Shown one piece after another: positions 1-15,200 of a DNA stretch of 64,000 nt. The notes below the pieces were generated by a model. It ran no database searches. It was not told the DNA's origin and saw only the letters and a program-made list of their open reading frames with translations. Every line of letters begins with the position of its first letter. The stretch's first letter is position 1. This DNA is from Hymenopellis radicata. Its lineage: Eukaryota; Basidiomycota; Agaricomycetes; Agaricales; Physalacriaceae. A program made the translations under genes and the position numbers. The stretch is taken from assembly GCA_015501595.1 (NCBI GenBank), contig JADNRX010000036.1:1-64000 (forward strand), written 5' to 3'.

Positions 1-48
1 AGCGCTACGACGGGAGAGAGCCTCGCATGGCGCACAGTTGGATTCCAT
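1..48 (-). CDS. F-box-like protein, 5' end only (runs off the window)
   Basis: The minus strand opens with an ATG at 48 and stays open to the window edge (16 codons). The peptide starts M-E-S-N-C and ends R-R-S-A, matching the first residues of the F-box genes starting at 33840, 41290 and 56101 (MES..PCGALPRRSA). The whole 5' flank to about 430 also matches theirs. The F-box itself would lie outside the window. This copy sits downstream of SMC5 in the same orientation, and the SMC5-tail / F-box junction seems to have been copied to about 33 kb. Whether the gene is intact cannot be judged here. Confidence 0.75.
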   Translation of the reverse strand, partial: MESNCAPCEALSRRSA

Positions 49-430
49 AGATGTATCTCGCGATCTGTGATAGCGGTGAATGCCAGCGTGCGTGAATTAG
101 GTATAAACGAACCAGGTACCCGTAACAGAGATTCGAAGTAAGCTTGTACTAGATCGCCAATGAAGGATGTTGAGAGAGACGATAATCGATGTTTGGACCA
201 GACGACGAAGGACGTCGGTAGAAAGTTAAACAGACGCGTCGTGGACAGATGCGCCTATCAGATATGTAAACAAGCATGACGACCGTGAAGACTCGGAGAA
301 CGCACTTGGTTGCGGTTGCATGAGCTGCTAGTCAACGCGGTGGGGGAAAGCTAACAATGATGATGGTTAGAAGGGAGAACCGGGGCCAGGTCATCGCATC
401 AGGAAAGCCCTGTTGGCTACTGGTTGGCTA
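49..430 (-). repeat. Shared 5' flank of the F-box family
   Basis: About 300-350 bp are recognisably the same upstream of every F-box copy in this family. The other copies lie at about 10960-11298, 20780-21155, 33440-33839, 40880-41289 and 44060-44375 (+), and 40020-40380 and 56102-56470 (-). Landmarks are an ATC/ATG-rich run, a GTTGACTAGCAGC stretch, GCTAATAAGTGCG, and a TTGTTTACACAGTTGACAGG block. Copies differ by small insertions, such as extra CATCCTTCATCGTCTCTCCC units. I see no convincing TATA box. It probably holds promoter and 5' UTR, because it travels with the genes. Confidence 0.7.
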
Positions 431-780
431 ATCAAACGGCCATAATATCCCGGAATACCTTGGCGCTTGTCGTAAACTGAACTTCGACGTCGACAATTCA
501 GCGCGATAACCCGTTATAAGCTCATATCCGGCGACCCTCCAGTTAAAGCAGGCTTTAATAGGTTGCTTTCGGTTGTGTAGGATGATCTGGCTGTATTCGC
601 CAATCGTGATGAGTCGATGAGCGCTTAATGACCTTTCTCGTCTTAAGAAACAAACAGTGAAACACAGCCTAAGGCAGGATAAAAACAAGATAACAATATA
701 CTGTTGTATGCTCAAGAATAATAAGATAATACAAATACAAGCACTAAGAAAGAACGCTACAATAACGACTCAGTAGGATA
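431..780 (-). repeat. Segment shared with 16540-16710 and 33240-33440
   Basis: Read on the minus strand, this stretch (TCGTTATTGTAGCGTTC, TCTTAGTGCTTGTATTTG, ACGAGAAAGGTCATTAAG) recurs on the plus strand just after the SMC5-tail copies at about 16540-16710 and 33240-33440. It joins the SMC5 3' flank to the F-box 5' flank. Here it is separated from the SMC5 3' flank by the 781-2311 insertion. No coding function is apparent. Confidence 0.75.
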
Positions 781-2311
781 CACCGCCAAGTTGGGATGAC
801 CTTTGGTAGACGTTTTGGGAAAGATGTTGTGCCATCATTTCGGCAATGTTGTCAGATCTCCACTAAAATGTTGTCAGACCTCAACTAATCGAATCAATTA
901 ACCTCAATTGAGTGTGAGGTTGTGGCAACGTTTCCTACAACATCTAGCTAATGCTCCTTTCAATCATGTCAGGAGCTTCTCTAGTAGATTCTTCATTTTT
1001 GTCATACAGGTGGTTTGGATGGAAAAAAGCTGGCATTGTCATTCCACTAAATAGAGGGTACATGTACTATAATACTGCAAATGCGGGAGATACGGGTCAT
1101 CGCCGCCGCCGTTGCTGTCGTGAAAATCAGAATCGTGGTCATCATCATCATTGTGGTGATCACTAACGTTGCAATCCTCGTCAGTGTCACCGTTCTCGTC
1201 AATGCTGCTATGTCGAGGTGCTCGTCGCGGTCGAGGTCCTGATCACGGCCGCGGTCCTCGTTGTGGCGGTGCTCGTCAATGTCCCGGCTTGTCGACATCC
1301 TCCTCCATGTCGCTATCCTCATCCTCGTCCTCAACCTCGTCGATTGCCATCCTTGCCCATGTTTACCTCGTCCATGGTCTCCTCCTTGTCAACGTCCGTC
1401 GTTATTGTGGTCCTCGCCAATAAGTCCATTTGCTTGTGGTCCGGTGTGCAGTCGCGGTCCTCGTCCCAACTAGTCGCGGTCCTCGTCCAACAGTCGCGTC
1501 TTCGTCCAAATTCGCGGTCCTCGTCCAAAAGTCGCGGTCCTCGTCCAACAGTCGCGGTCCTCGTCCAACAGTCGCAGTCCTCGTCTTGATTGGGTCCTCA
1601 TCGGGTCGTTACGCTCGTCCTGTGCTCCTCGTCCTCCACAGTGGCGGTCCTCCGTCCACCAGTCCGGCTCGTCGTCCAGTCGCGGTCCCTCGTCTTGATT
1701 GAGCCCCCATTGGGTCGTTACGCTCGTCCTGTGCTGGTTGTTCATCCGCTTGCAGTCATCGTCCCTCGTGAATAAGAGCCGTTGTCAAGGTCTCCGAGTC
1801 GTCCTGACGTGTGGCTCTTCTAATGCCTTGGTCGAGAGGACTTGCAGTTGGGCCAGTGGAAGTTGGACAGCTGGAGGGAAGCAGGAAGGGACATTGCCCG
1901 ATCGGGACTTTTGGTTCGGTTTCGAAATTGATGCGGAGTTTGAATGGACTTGGGTGATTTCTTATACTGTAACTTCTCGGCTCATGGAATTCGTTTGCCT
2001 GGTAACTTCCTACAATTGCTGGGCGACGTGGCCAAACTAAACATGAATGAGATAGCATTTGAAGGAATAACTTTGTCATAAATACTATATTATAATGCAA
2101 AATAGCACAAATATGCACAATGATCTATGAGGTTACCCAGTGCCCACCGCGTATTTCCCAATCTCCCACCAGATGTTTTGAAAAGGTTGACTTTGAACAT
2201 TGGGCGGCAACATTGCCGCAACATCCGGCGCACTGTTTCCGTGCGATCAACTTTGATCTCAATCGAGGTCAGCGATCAATCTCACGGCAAGGTCAGGACG
2301 GTTTGGTGGTG
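781..2311. mobile_element. 1.53 kb TA-flanked inverted-repeat element
   Basis: The ends are imperfect terminal inverted repeats. The left begins CACCGCCAAGTTGGG-ATGACCTT. The right, read inward on the minus strand, begins CACCACCAAACCGTC-CTGACCTT. TA lies on both sides (779-780 and 2312-2313). The uninterrupted sequence GAAGTATATCCTAC is present at about 16540, and a close form (GAAGTATACTATCCTAC) at about 33230, so these are empty sites. TA duplication suggests Tc1/mariner-type insertion. I find no transposase. The interior is the GTCCTCGTC-rich minisatellite plus unrecognised sequence, so the element looks non-autonomous. Confidence 0.72.
1140..1780. repeat. GTCCTCGTC-rich minisatellite
   Basis: The motif (C)GCGGTCCTCGTCCAACA recurs throughout. 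A clean run of about seven 18-20 bp units lies at about 1449-1590. A larger direct repeat (GGGTCGTTACGCTCGTCCTG) occurs at about 1603 and 1713. Long open frames exist on both strands only because the repeat lacks stops; translations are monotonous (DEDRD/CWTRTAT). I do not call a gene here. Confidence 0.8.
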
Positions 2312-2360
2312 TATACTTCATTAGCCGTAGACCAATGTATCAAAAGAAACTCTAGTTCAA

Positions 2361-7059
<4,699 letters not shown>

Positions 7060-7681
7060 GGTCGCGTGGAGAATATTGAGAGGTGGTGGTGGGCTGTTGA
7101 GGGTTGTGTGGCTTCGCCTGGAGGACGTGCCGGCGCCGCTTGAATATTCAAACTCCGGTATTGCAATTCATAGACTTGCTCTGGACTTGCTCAAACTTGA
7201 CTCAAAGCCAGGAGGGAATGGATTATAGACATCAGGTTGTTCAATTGCAAATCGTACAGCATTGTTGCACTCGCTTGGCAGGCTTCTTTGAAAAGGTGAT
7301 TTTTCTGGCCTTATAAGTTATTTTGAGTTGAATCCAATCTTACTTTCCCAGCTTGACTCAATTCACTTGCTCTATGCCGTACATTTCTCCTGCGAGTTGC
7401 GTTGATGTGATGTTCACGATGTGTAGAGAGCGTCAACCGCTTCGCGGCTCCAACGCCACAGTTCTGAACCACTGCTTCAGCTTTTGGAATACGGATTCTT
7501 GTATGTCTACGATGTGAGGTAGCCTCGCCGGCCTGGATTTTTCCTGGAGAAAAAGTGAGTACTTAAGTGTTCATTTTCGAAGGTTTTTCTGATATCACGC
7601 TTCAGCGCGTTCTTCCCATCTAATTTGGCATGCATGCACTTTGGAATCAATAATTCTAAACTCAACGACGCCTTGGCACTA
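7060..7681. other. Intergenic, upstream of SMC5
   Basis: About 600 bp with no supported gene. It contains the SMC5 5' flank and ends at the first MITE. Short open frames here have no recognisable content. The SMC5 promoter should lie in 7060-7250, but I see no clear TATA box. Confidence 0.6.
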
Positions 7682-7929
7682 CTGTACCGTTTCGACCGTA
7701 AGTTCGCGGGGCGTTACGCGTTATGCCGCGAACTTACAGGAAACAAGTTCGTAACCAGGCACAATGCCCGGAATTACCTTATTTGGATGTCCCGCCGTAG
7801 GCGGGAGCGAAATTTTTGCCGTTTTGGGCGATCTGACCCTGGATTTGAGGTCCGTGATGCGTTATGATTTAAGCTAAGTTAGGTTCCGGGGCCCGCGTGA
7901 CGCGTTATGCGAACTTACAGTCGAAACAG
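7682..7929. mobile_element. 248 bp MITE with TA flanks
   Basis: The left end CTGTACCGTTTCGACCGTAA and the right end (reverse complement CTGTTTCGACTGTAAGTTCG) form terminal inverted repeats of about 22-26 bp with a 4 bp indel. TA is present on both sides (7680-7681, 7930-7931). Inside, GTTACGCGTTATG recurs inverted near the right end. Size, structure and TA flanks fit a non-autonomous Tc1/mariner-like MITE. No coding capacity. Confidence 0.72.
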
Positions 7930-8063
7930 TAGACTCGAAGTCGCGCGTCAAACAGACCCATTTAGGTATTCCATTATTATTGAATTATTTGCATAAGTAT
8001 GTTCTAATCATCTGGCATTCCGCTCCGTCTTATCCCGTTACCCACTTACCTGCAGTACTTATA

Positions 8064-8295
8064 CACCTCGGGTAGTGAGTAGTGTTTGCTCACCGAAAGA
8101 CACACTGAAAATGATGCGTTTCTTGAGCAGTTTCTTATAGACAAAATCAATTACTCCGTAAGGGACCGCAGCTACCTAACAGAGTATATCCGGCCTCGGG
8201 AAGATGCTCCATATGGGTTAGAAATAAACTCACTAAGAAATCTATCATTTTCACCGTGTCTTTCGGTGAGCAAACACTACTCACTACCCGAGGTG
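8064..8295. mobile_element. 232 bp MITE with 52 bp terminal inverted repeats
   Basis: Positions 8064-8115 and 8244-8295 are reverse complements over 52 bp with two mismatches. The ends begin CACCTCGGGTAGTGAGTAG. ATA flanks both sides (8061-8063, 8296-8298), a probable 3 bp target duplication. The near-identity of the arms suggests a recent insertion or a strong folding constraint. A 3 bp duplication would fit a PIF/Harbinger-type origin, but that is inference. It sits about 120 bp upstream of GS copy A. Confidence 0.85.
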
Positions 8296-8378
8296 ATACC
8301 GTTACGTTCTACCAACTGATTAGGATCGATGCCGTCAAAGTCATCCACCAAATGGAAGCTCTAGCCTGAAACAACTCC

Positions 8379-8385
8379 TATAAAA
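8379..8385 (+). promoter_or_regulatory. TATA box of glutamine synthetase copy A
   Basis: TATAAAA lies 32 bases before the ATG at 8417, inside CTCCTATAAAAGGAGG. Copies B and C share only about the last 26 bases before the ATG (CAGACTCAATCATTACCCCC and on), so they lack this element. Confidence 0.55.
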
Positions 8386-8416
8386 GGAGGCAGACTCAAT
8401 CATTACCCCCATCATC

Positions 8417-10048
8417 ATGTCCTCCTCCGATCTCGCCGTTGGTATCCCCTACACCCCCTCCACTTTGGATACCCCACCGCCTGTGAAGCCCTCTGATCTC
8501 GCAGGTCTCGGTATATGTACGTCCCCACCCTGGCTCCGCATTCCACGTACTGAACAAGGCTTTGTCCAGCCTACGTCCGCGTGATATGGATCGACTTTAC
8601 CAACATCACCAGATGCCGCGTCATTTCTCTGAAGCACTTTCTCAAAATGATGCAATCCGCGCGGCCGGGTGTCGCGCTGGCCTTTGCCGTCATGAGCATG
8701 GTCGACCTGCGCCTCGCGGCGGGCGTATCCGCTGTGGGGGAATGGTTCTATGTCATCGATACGTCTACACTCAGAATCTGTCCGTACGAGGAGGGATTAG
8801 CCACGGTCATGGGCAATTTTCAGCACAAGGTTCCTGTACTTGTGAATGGATCCCCTTCACTCCATGTGGACGTTTGTCCGCGGACTATCCTAGAACGTGT
8901 TGTGACGTGCGCCTCTAGCTTCTCAATTGTTGTAATGCATCTAACGTGGTTTATAGGTCCGCTAAACGCGACGCATCTGTAGAGTTTCTAGTGGGCTTCG
9001 AGACGGAATTCATTCTGCTCAAGTCTACTAGACCCATCGGCGGTGCCCACGAGCACTTGTACGCAGCCTGTAACGGGCTCCTCACCGGTAGCGTGGAATC
9101 ACGTATATTGCGTGAGATTTCCGATTCTCTCATCGGTGGTGGTATCGATGTCTCTATGTATCATCCCGAAGCTGCACCAGGACAGGTAATGGGTCGCTCT
9201 ATCATTGCCTTCGTTTACTTACCCTCCTTATAGTATGAGCTCATTACCGGTCCTTTACCACCCTTACAAGCCGCCGACGCTCTCGTCTACACACGCGAAA
9301 CCATCACCAACGTCGCCGCCAAACACGGCATGCGAGCCACCTTCGCCCCACGCATTTATGCCCACATGCCCGGAAATGGCGCGCACATCCATATATCCGT
9401 TCACTCCACCAAAGGCCAAGTCAAGACTCCCGCGCGCATGGCGTCTTTCGAAGAATCCTTCCTCGCTGGTGTATTGAAGCACGCCAAGGCCATCCCGGCG
9501 GTTACGCTCCCCCTACCTGCGTCGTACCAGCGCATGACGGATGGAGTTTGGTCTGGTGGAACTTACATCTGTTGGGGAACGGATAATCGCGAGACGCCGA
9601 TTCGGTTGACGAATCTGGAGTCTCCCTTGTCCCGGAACTTTGAGGTTCGCTTTGTCGATGCTACGTCTAATCCCGTATGTTTCCTCGCCTCATAGTCGTA
9701 TTCAACTCTAACGTCGCGTCTTCCTAGTATCTCGCCCTCGCCATGATACTCGGCACAGGCGCCCACGGCATCAAGCACTCTGAGCCACTCGCAGCGAAAG
9801 ACTTGAACGGGCTCTTGTCCGCGGCGCAGATGACGCCCGAGGATCGTGTGGCGTTTGGTATCACCGAGCGGTTCCCGTTGACTTGGGACGCGGCTAGAGA
9901 AGCTTTCGCGAGGGACGAGTTGTCCGAGGATATCCTGGGCAAGTCGGTGGTTAGCCATTATTTGTCGGTACAAGAGCTGATGGCGGCTTCATTGGAGAGC
10001 GAGGCTGATGAGGAGAAGAAGGCGACCAAGTTGGTGGAGTGCTTTTGA
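8417..10048 (+). CDS. Glutamine synthetase, type-I-like, copy A (intact)
   Basis: It belongs to the glutamine synthetase / guanido kinase superfamily, whose members ligate ammonia or amines to glutamate-type acids using ATP. Exons 8417-8510, 8570-8906, 8957-9185, 9234-9674 and 9728-10048 give 473 aa with all GT-AG introns (48-59 bp). Visible motifs: the N-terminal beta-grasp start YVRVIWIDFTN; GFETEFILL (metal-binding E-x-E); NGAHIHIS (ATP/metal histidine region); WGTDNRETPIR; and NFEVRFVDATSNPYLALA. Length and order fit the bacterial-like/FluG-C-like GS family, not the short eukaryotic type II enzyme. Whether it makes glutamine or a gamma-glutamyl amide cannot be read from sequence. It is the only one of the three copies with a TATA box. 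Confidence 0.9.
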
Positions 10049-10600
10049 TGTTTACCTCTCTCACATCATGATGCGGAATAGAAAGCAGCTTTCGCAGTCG
10101 TGATAAGCGCAGCCACGTGATGCGAAGCGAGCTGGTCACGAGCCTAGCAGCTGAGTATTGAAATATTTGGTGGAGTGAATGTGGAGTAGCCACGTGGCTC
10201 ATCATGACTTGACTTCCATGCTCCTCGAAGTAGCTCGAAGTATCTCCTCACTGCTAACAACCGCAATGGCGGCGCGCACTAGAATAATACTCATAGGACG
10301 GACCCTGGCCTGAGACATACCATCTCGTTGCCTTCAATACCGTACTAAGCCATCATCTGGATCATTCCTCTCGTCTCCTCAGCATTGACGCGCGTCAATA
10401 GGAAGCTCAAGCATCTACACGGACCCTCGACAGCTCCCTAAACCTCATCCCACCGACCTCTCCTTCGGTAAGTGTACCCATCCAACCCCCCGGCCCACTC
10501 GCTTCATGAATCATTCTTCATACCGCGTAACGTGGAGTGCCGGGACTACGCCATATCGCCAAAATCATGTCATCGGGATAGGTTGGTAGTAGAAGCACCG
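10049..10600 (+). repeat. 3' flank of GS copy A, shared with blocks B and C
   Basis: AATAGAAAGCAGCT, ATTGAAATATTGGTG and GCTCCTCGAAGTATCTCCTC recur after GS copies B (shortened) and C (32053-32540). It may carry the 3' UTR. Short open frames show no recognisable content. Part may be first-exon sequence of the divergent GS relic that follows, but this is too degraded to claim. Confidence 0.55.
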
Positions 10601-10860
10601 TGGATCTGCACATAGTGGAAGCCGTTTCGTCTGCGGCAGAGAGTTCTCAGTTTGAGGATATGTCCGCATGAGGAGGGGCCGACGGGATGGCTTCAGCATA
10701 AGGCGCCTGTTGTTGTGGATGAGCGATCTTTGTCCGCGGCGTGAGTACTTACTTTCCACAAAGGCTTCTTATGCGAATTGTAGTTCTACATAAACGTGGT
10801 GATTTCTAGAGCGGCTCAACGCGACGAATACCTGGTCGGCTTTGAAACGAAGTTATGAAC
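10600..10860 (+). pseudogene. Divergent GS relic, exon 2 end and exon 3 start
   Basis: About 10640 reads LSLRICPHEEG (copy A exon 2: TLRICPYEEG), and shortly after WMSDLCPRRE (copy A: VDVCPRTILER). Near 10805-10860 a TTTCTAG acceptor is followed by codons for RLNATNTWSALKRSY in one frame and by an LVGFETK reading in another, the counterpart of FLVGFETEF in exon 3. It has stops and frame slips. Similar relics lie at 20560-20640, 32540-32760, 40610-40825 (+) and 56620-56520 (-), each just before an F-box 5' flank. Confidence 0.7.
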
Positions 10861-11298
10861 ATAGAATTGTAGGCGGGTCTGATCTTCTCCGAATTGAGGA
10901 TAGACCTATGAGATCTAGTATATATGAGAAGCAGTACACTGTACAGCGTGAAGGGACGCGCTCGTGATCAACCGGCCCCGGTTCTCCCTTCTAACCATCA
11001 TCATCATTATCGTTAGTGTTCCCCACCGCGTTGACTAGCAGCCCATCCAGCCGCTAATAAGTGCGTTCTCGTCTTCATTGTCGTCATGTTTGTTTACACA
11101 GTGGACAGGCGCATTTGTCCACGCCGCGTCTGTACAACGGCGCTTATTTCTACCGACATCTCTCCCAACGTCCTTCATTGCCGATCTAGTACAAGCGTCC
11201 TTCTTACTTCGAGTCTCTGTTACGCGCACCTGGTTCGTTTATACCTAATTCACGCACGCTGGCATCTCACCCGTTATCACAGATTGCGAGACACTTCT

Positions 11299-12084
11299 AT
11301 GCAATCAAAACGTTCTCCATGCGGGGCTCTCCCCCGTCGTAGCGCTCGTCTTGAACGCCAAGAACAAACCGCTATTCCTTTTCATCGCCTTTCCATGTCC
11401 AACCTTCCACCGACAGACCGAGAACTGTCCGATATCCAGACCACCATCCTCCCTACTCTTGACCATGATATCCTGTCTGTCGATGCCGCCGTCACCGCAG
11501 CGCGGCTCGCTCTCGAGTCCCTTGAGCAAGAGCAGGACGCGCTGGTAAACATAAAACAGAATTATGAAAGTATCATTTCCACGCGACGTCGTATTCCCCC
11601 AGAGATCTGGTCTGAGATCTTCCTGTATGGACATTTCTTGGAGTCCTTGGACTGGAAGGAAGTGTTTCATTGGCCTTCCCGCACCATTTGGCAACTCAGC
11701 CAGGTGTGCCAGACCTGGCGCAATCTTGCTTTCTCGCTCCATTCGTGCTGGTCGTCTATTGTGCTCGAATTCAAACAATTAGATCGGCCAGCATCTGAGC
11801 GGGATGTAGAGCTCCTAGCCTTTGTCCTCGAGCGCTCCCACCAGCATTTGCTGGATGTCACCATTCGCGATTACAACAATGACGATCTTCCTTTCATACG
11901 CCGTATGCGAGAGAAGGTGTTTGCAGAATCCCATCGATGGCGGACAGCGCATATTGAAGTCAACTCGGTTCTGTGCTCACCTCTCTGTTTGCCTCCGCCA
12001 GCGCCGCGGCCGTACCTTGCACGCGCGCGGAGCTCGAGCTCGTCGATTATCAGCCTGGTCACGACGACGCGGGGGCGCCGCTAG
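11299..12084 (+). pseudogene. F-box-like gene A, C-terminally truncated
   Basis: It opens at ATG 11299 (MQSKRSPCGALPRRSARLER). A coiled coil (LPPTDRELSDIQ ... LESLEQEQDALVNIKQ) leads into the F-box-like motif RRIPPEIWSEIFLYGHFLES, then WQLSQVCQTWRNLAFSLHSCW. After HIEVNSVLCSPL (about 11985) similarity to the full-length genes at 33840 and 41290 stops. An unrelated low-complexity tail ends at 12084, giving 261 aa against about 565. The LRR-like C-terminal half, the presumed substrate-recognition part of an SCF-type ubiquitin ligase adaptor, is missing. Copy B breaks at the same base, so the truncation came before that duplication. Confidence 0.85.
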
Positions 12085-12240
12085 TCCGATACCCACAAGC
12101 CCGAGTCCCAAGGTCAGTTTGGGCCCGTTGCTGTCGAGGATTCAGCAGGAACCGTAGTGAGCGAGTATCATTATACGAATGCTACATACAACAAAAGGAG
12201 GCTTATTATACACTTACTTACTTACATCGTTCTAACTCTA
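12085..12240 (+). repeat. Sequence fused to the truncated F-box genes A and B
   Basis: From about 11985 to 12340 the sequence matches 21843-22200 in block B. One frame in B reads PIPTSPSPKVSLGPLLSRIQ before a stop, a serine/proline-rich tail that I do not recognise. It separates the F-box break from the minus-strand exon array. Confidence 0.6.
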
Positions 12241-15200
12241 TAAATCATGAGGAGGACGCTTCTGATACCTGTGACAGAGTTTTCGGTGTTTCCTTCACTC
12301 TGACTGCCCTCGGCACATCCGTTGCATGACGGGACATGTCCCGCCCCTTCTTCGACGTCCTCTCACGCCTAAAACCAACTAGGGCGTATTCGATGGGGAG
12401 GTGCGGGCAGACGTCCGACGGCTGTAAAGACTTTGTTAGTGGTTAATCTACGCTGCTAGTACAACTTGACTAAACTCGATAATGGCAGTACCGTGTGAGC
12501 TGAAGCGTGAGGGAGTAAAACAGTCGCGAGTCGACTTGACCAGGTCAAAGGACCCTTAACATAATGAGTCAGCCAAATCAGAATTTGAACAAGGTTTGAA
12601 GATTACCTCTTGAGAAATCCGGGAAACCGACTCATCGTTACTCGCGAGAAGAAGACTTTCAGCATTACAACAAGCGAAATACCAAATCGCGTCTTGATGC
12701 AACGACTCTGAGAAGCGGTGAATAAGTAAAACCGCAAACAACAGAGGAACGTACAGGCGAAGTTAAATGCAGTCAAGGCGTATTTGAAGCCGCGACTCGA
12801 AATGAGAATGGGGGTCGACTCTGTCTGATTCTGTTAAAATGTTAGTCGACGAACTAGAAACAATTGATTGACACCCACCTACTAGATGAGACGCGGACCG
12901 TGCGGCGAAGATCAAGCAAGTACTCCCTTCAGAAGCGTGAGCAGCCCGGTTCAACAGAGACTAGACGTAACGAGTCAGTCAAGTCCGACATCGAACCACG
13001 GTCCGAGAAACATACCTTTCGAGCATATTAGATTTGCGTGTGAGGACTCACACCAGAAGGGAGTCGCGAGCAACGCGAGCCAGCGGCGCAGGCCGCTGCT
13101 CCCTTCTGGTAGCCTCGCGACAAGATGACCGGGAGCATCACAAAGAGTGAGTTACCGACTCGTCCTGAAACGTCGTCCTGAGGCTGCGATCATTCTACGA
13201 AGCGATGAATGAAATGATTTAAACAGAAATCACAGACACACATACCAGTCGGTTGAAGGCGTCGACGTGTGTCGGAAGGAGCTCTGCTTGCCTCCAAGCG
13301 GAAACGGCTCTCGGTTGAGGTACCCGGAATGTCTGTCAAAGTGTTAGTCGTCCGTCGATGAATGATAGGCCAGACTTCGACATACCAAAAGGACAGAGGA
13401 CGACTAGAGTAGACAGTCGTCCAACCAGGCGGCAAGTGGTCCAACGGAGGCGAAGACGAACACCCACAAGACCAGAACAGGAGCAGGATCGAGAACTTGA
13501 AGGTACAAAACAAGACATCGATGAAGAGGAGGAGGTGGTAATGGAGCAAGTCATGACTCATGTCGAAGAGTGTTGGTGGTGTCGCATCTACAGCGGCATA
13601 ATCAGTGACACAGATAGTTGACCACAATATAATAGCACATACCCAAGACTTGAAGAGCCTGAAGTCAGTCCTCGTTGTGAGGGTCGAAACATCCGCGAGA
13701 GTCTTTGTTGTTGTCGTTCCAAGAGAGTCCAAGGTAGGTGTAGACCAATGTCGAAGACTCGAGAGCTATGTCACGTCTACCCCGAATCATGAATATCACG
13801 AATACTTGAAGACACAGAGTAAGCATGTACCTAGAACAAGTGTCCCCGAAACCATTGTCGAAGTTGACGTTCAAGGCAGCGGGGCTTTGAGTCAGGCGTG
13901 AAGTTGATCTAAGCTTGACTCGTCAGTCCATAACAGTTAAATCAACAAATGAATACGACTCACCAAACAAGTTTATTGGAACCGAGCGAGAGGAGTTACA
14001 TACAAGTATCTACGATATACCACTACAGTACAATTTGTTTACTACAATAAGGATACAACTGAAAGGGAGCAGCGGCCGTCGCCGCTGGCTCGCAACTCCA
14101 GCCTAAAGGTCAATGATCACAGGAACGAGGTTCTGAGAGATTGGGTCAGTTATACTCGGTTTGAAAGAGAACACGACTCACTTACCCCCATCCACAACGA
14201 TAACATCAACACCTCTACGGTGAGGTCGATGCTACCCTTCACAGGTAGTCAGATCATAATTCTGGTATCACTCCGACAGTCAGACGACACGTAGCGGCCC
14301 GTTTGTTACTCCCAGGATCATAACGATGGCATCACAGTCATTCGCAGTTGTGCACGTACGCGACTGTATAAAGGTCGGCGTAAGTTCAAGAAAATACTCT
14401 TCAAATTGGAAAAGCTCACCAGGTCAGCAATGCGACATGGCGTACACCTTGCAGAGAATGTCCGCAGGAGTAAAGCGCTTCGGTACGTTGAAAGGTAGAA
14501 GCCGTCGGCCCATGATCGTTGTCCTGAACATACCGCCGATCGTCACTCCGGAATCCAAACAACCTCCAGCGGCCGACCGTCACCCCCAGGAGCATGACGA
14601 TGGCAGAAGAATCATTCTCGTGCATCGACTGGACTCCTCGTACGTTGCAGCGGGAACTAGGCATCGTCTAACAGAAATATTTTAGTTTAAGCAGAAATGG
14701 ACAAAATTGTTAATCTCACCAGACAAGAAGCAGACCACCAGTGAGACGGCCTTCAGTCCATAGACGACACCTCTAGCGATATCCTGTGAGACATCGGGGA
14801 GCCTTCAAAGTCGCAGTCGAACCCGTCATCACGACATGTTTCGCGCTGGAGTGAGGTTGGGCGAAGCGCGCGAGCGTATATAGTAACAGAGATTGTAATA
14901 TCTGAAAGAGGAAACGAGGGAGGCCTTCGGTCTTGATGCCCGTGTAAGCTTGAGATCATCGAGTCTAGTAAGGAATTTGTTAGTAGAGAAGTTCTGATAA
15001 ATCTTGGAATACATACCGTGGACGAAGGAGCGCGCTGAGGCGGCCCATACTTTGTAAGGCACACGTATGGCATATAGACCCTCGAATAACAGAGTTGGTC
15101 GAGACCCCGCATGTTGTCTTCCCGCCGCGCCGACGCTTATCGCGCCCAAACCCGATGAGGACATAATAGGCCCCGCGACGGCGGGAAAGGCAGACTAGGA

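Noticed and set aside
951..1775. Several overlapping open frames on both strands (70-123 codons)
   Set aside because: They are produced by the GTCCTCGTC minisatellite, which lacks stops in all frames; no start context, no domain, monotonous composition.
8562..8918. 118-codon frame over GS exon 2, and its copies at 18794-19381 and 30396-30932
   Set aside because: Wrong-frame shadow of GS exon 2; the correct frame carries the GS motifs and splices in frame.
11985..12330. C-terminal end of a retrotransposon polyprotein fused to the F-box genes
   Set aside because: The Ser/Pro-rich tail is suggestive, but no reverse transcriptase, integrase or LTR is visible nearby.
13190..13732. 180-codon minus-strand frame with hydrophobic stretches
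   Set aside because: It reads straight through several good introns, and the block B copy (23061-23676) does not keep it open.
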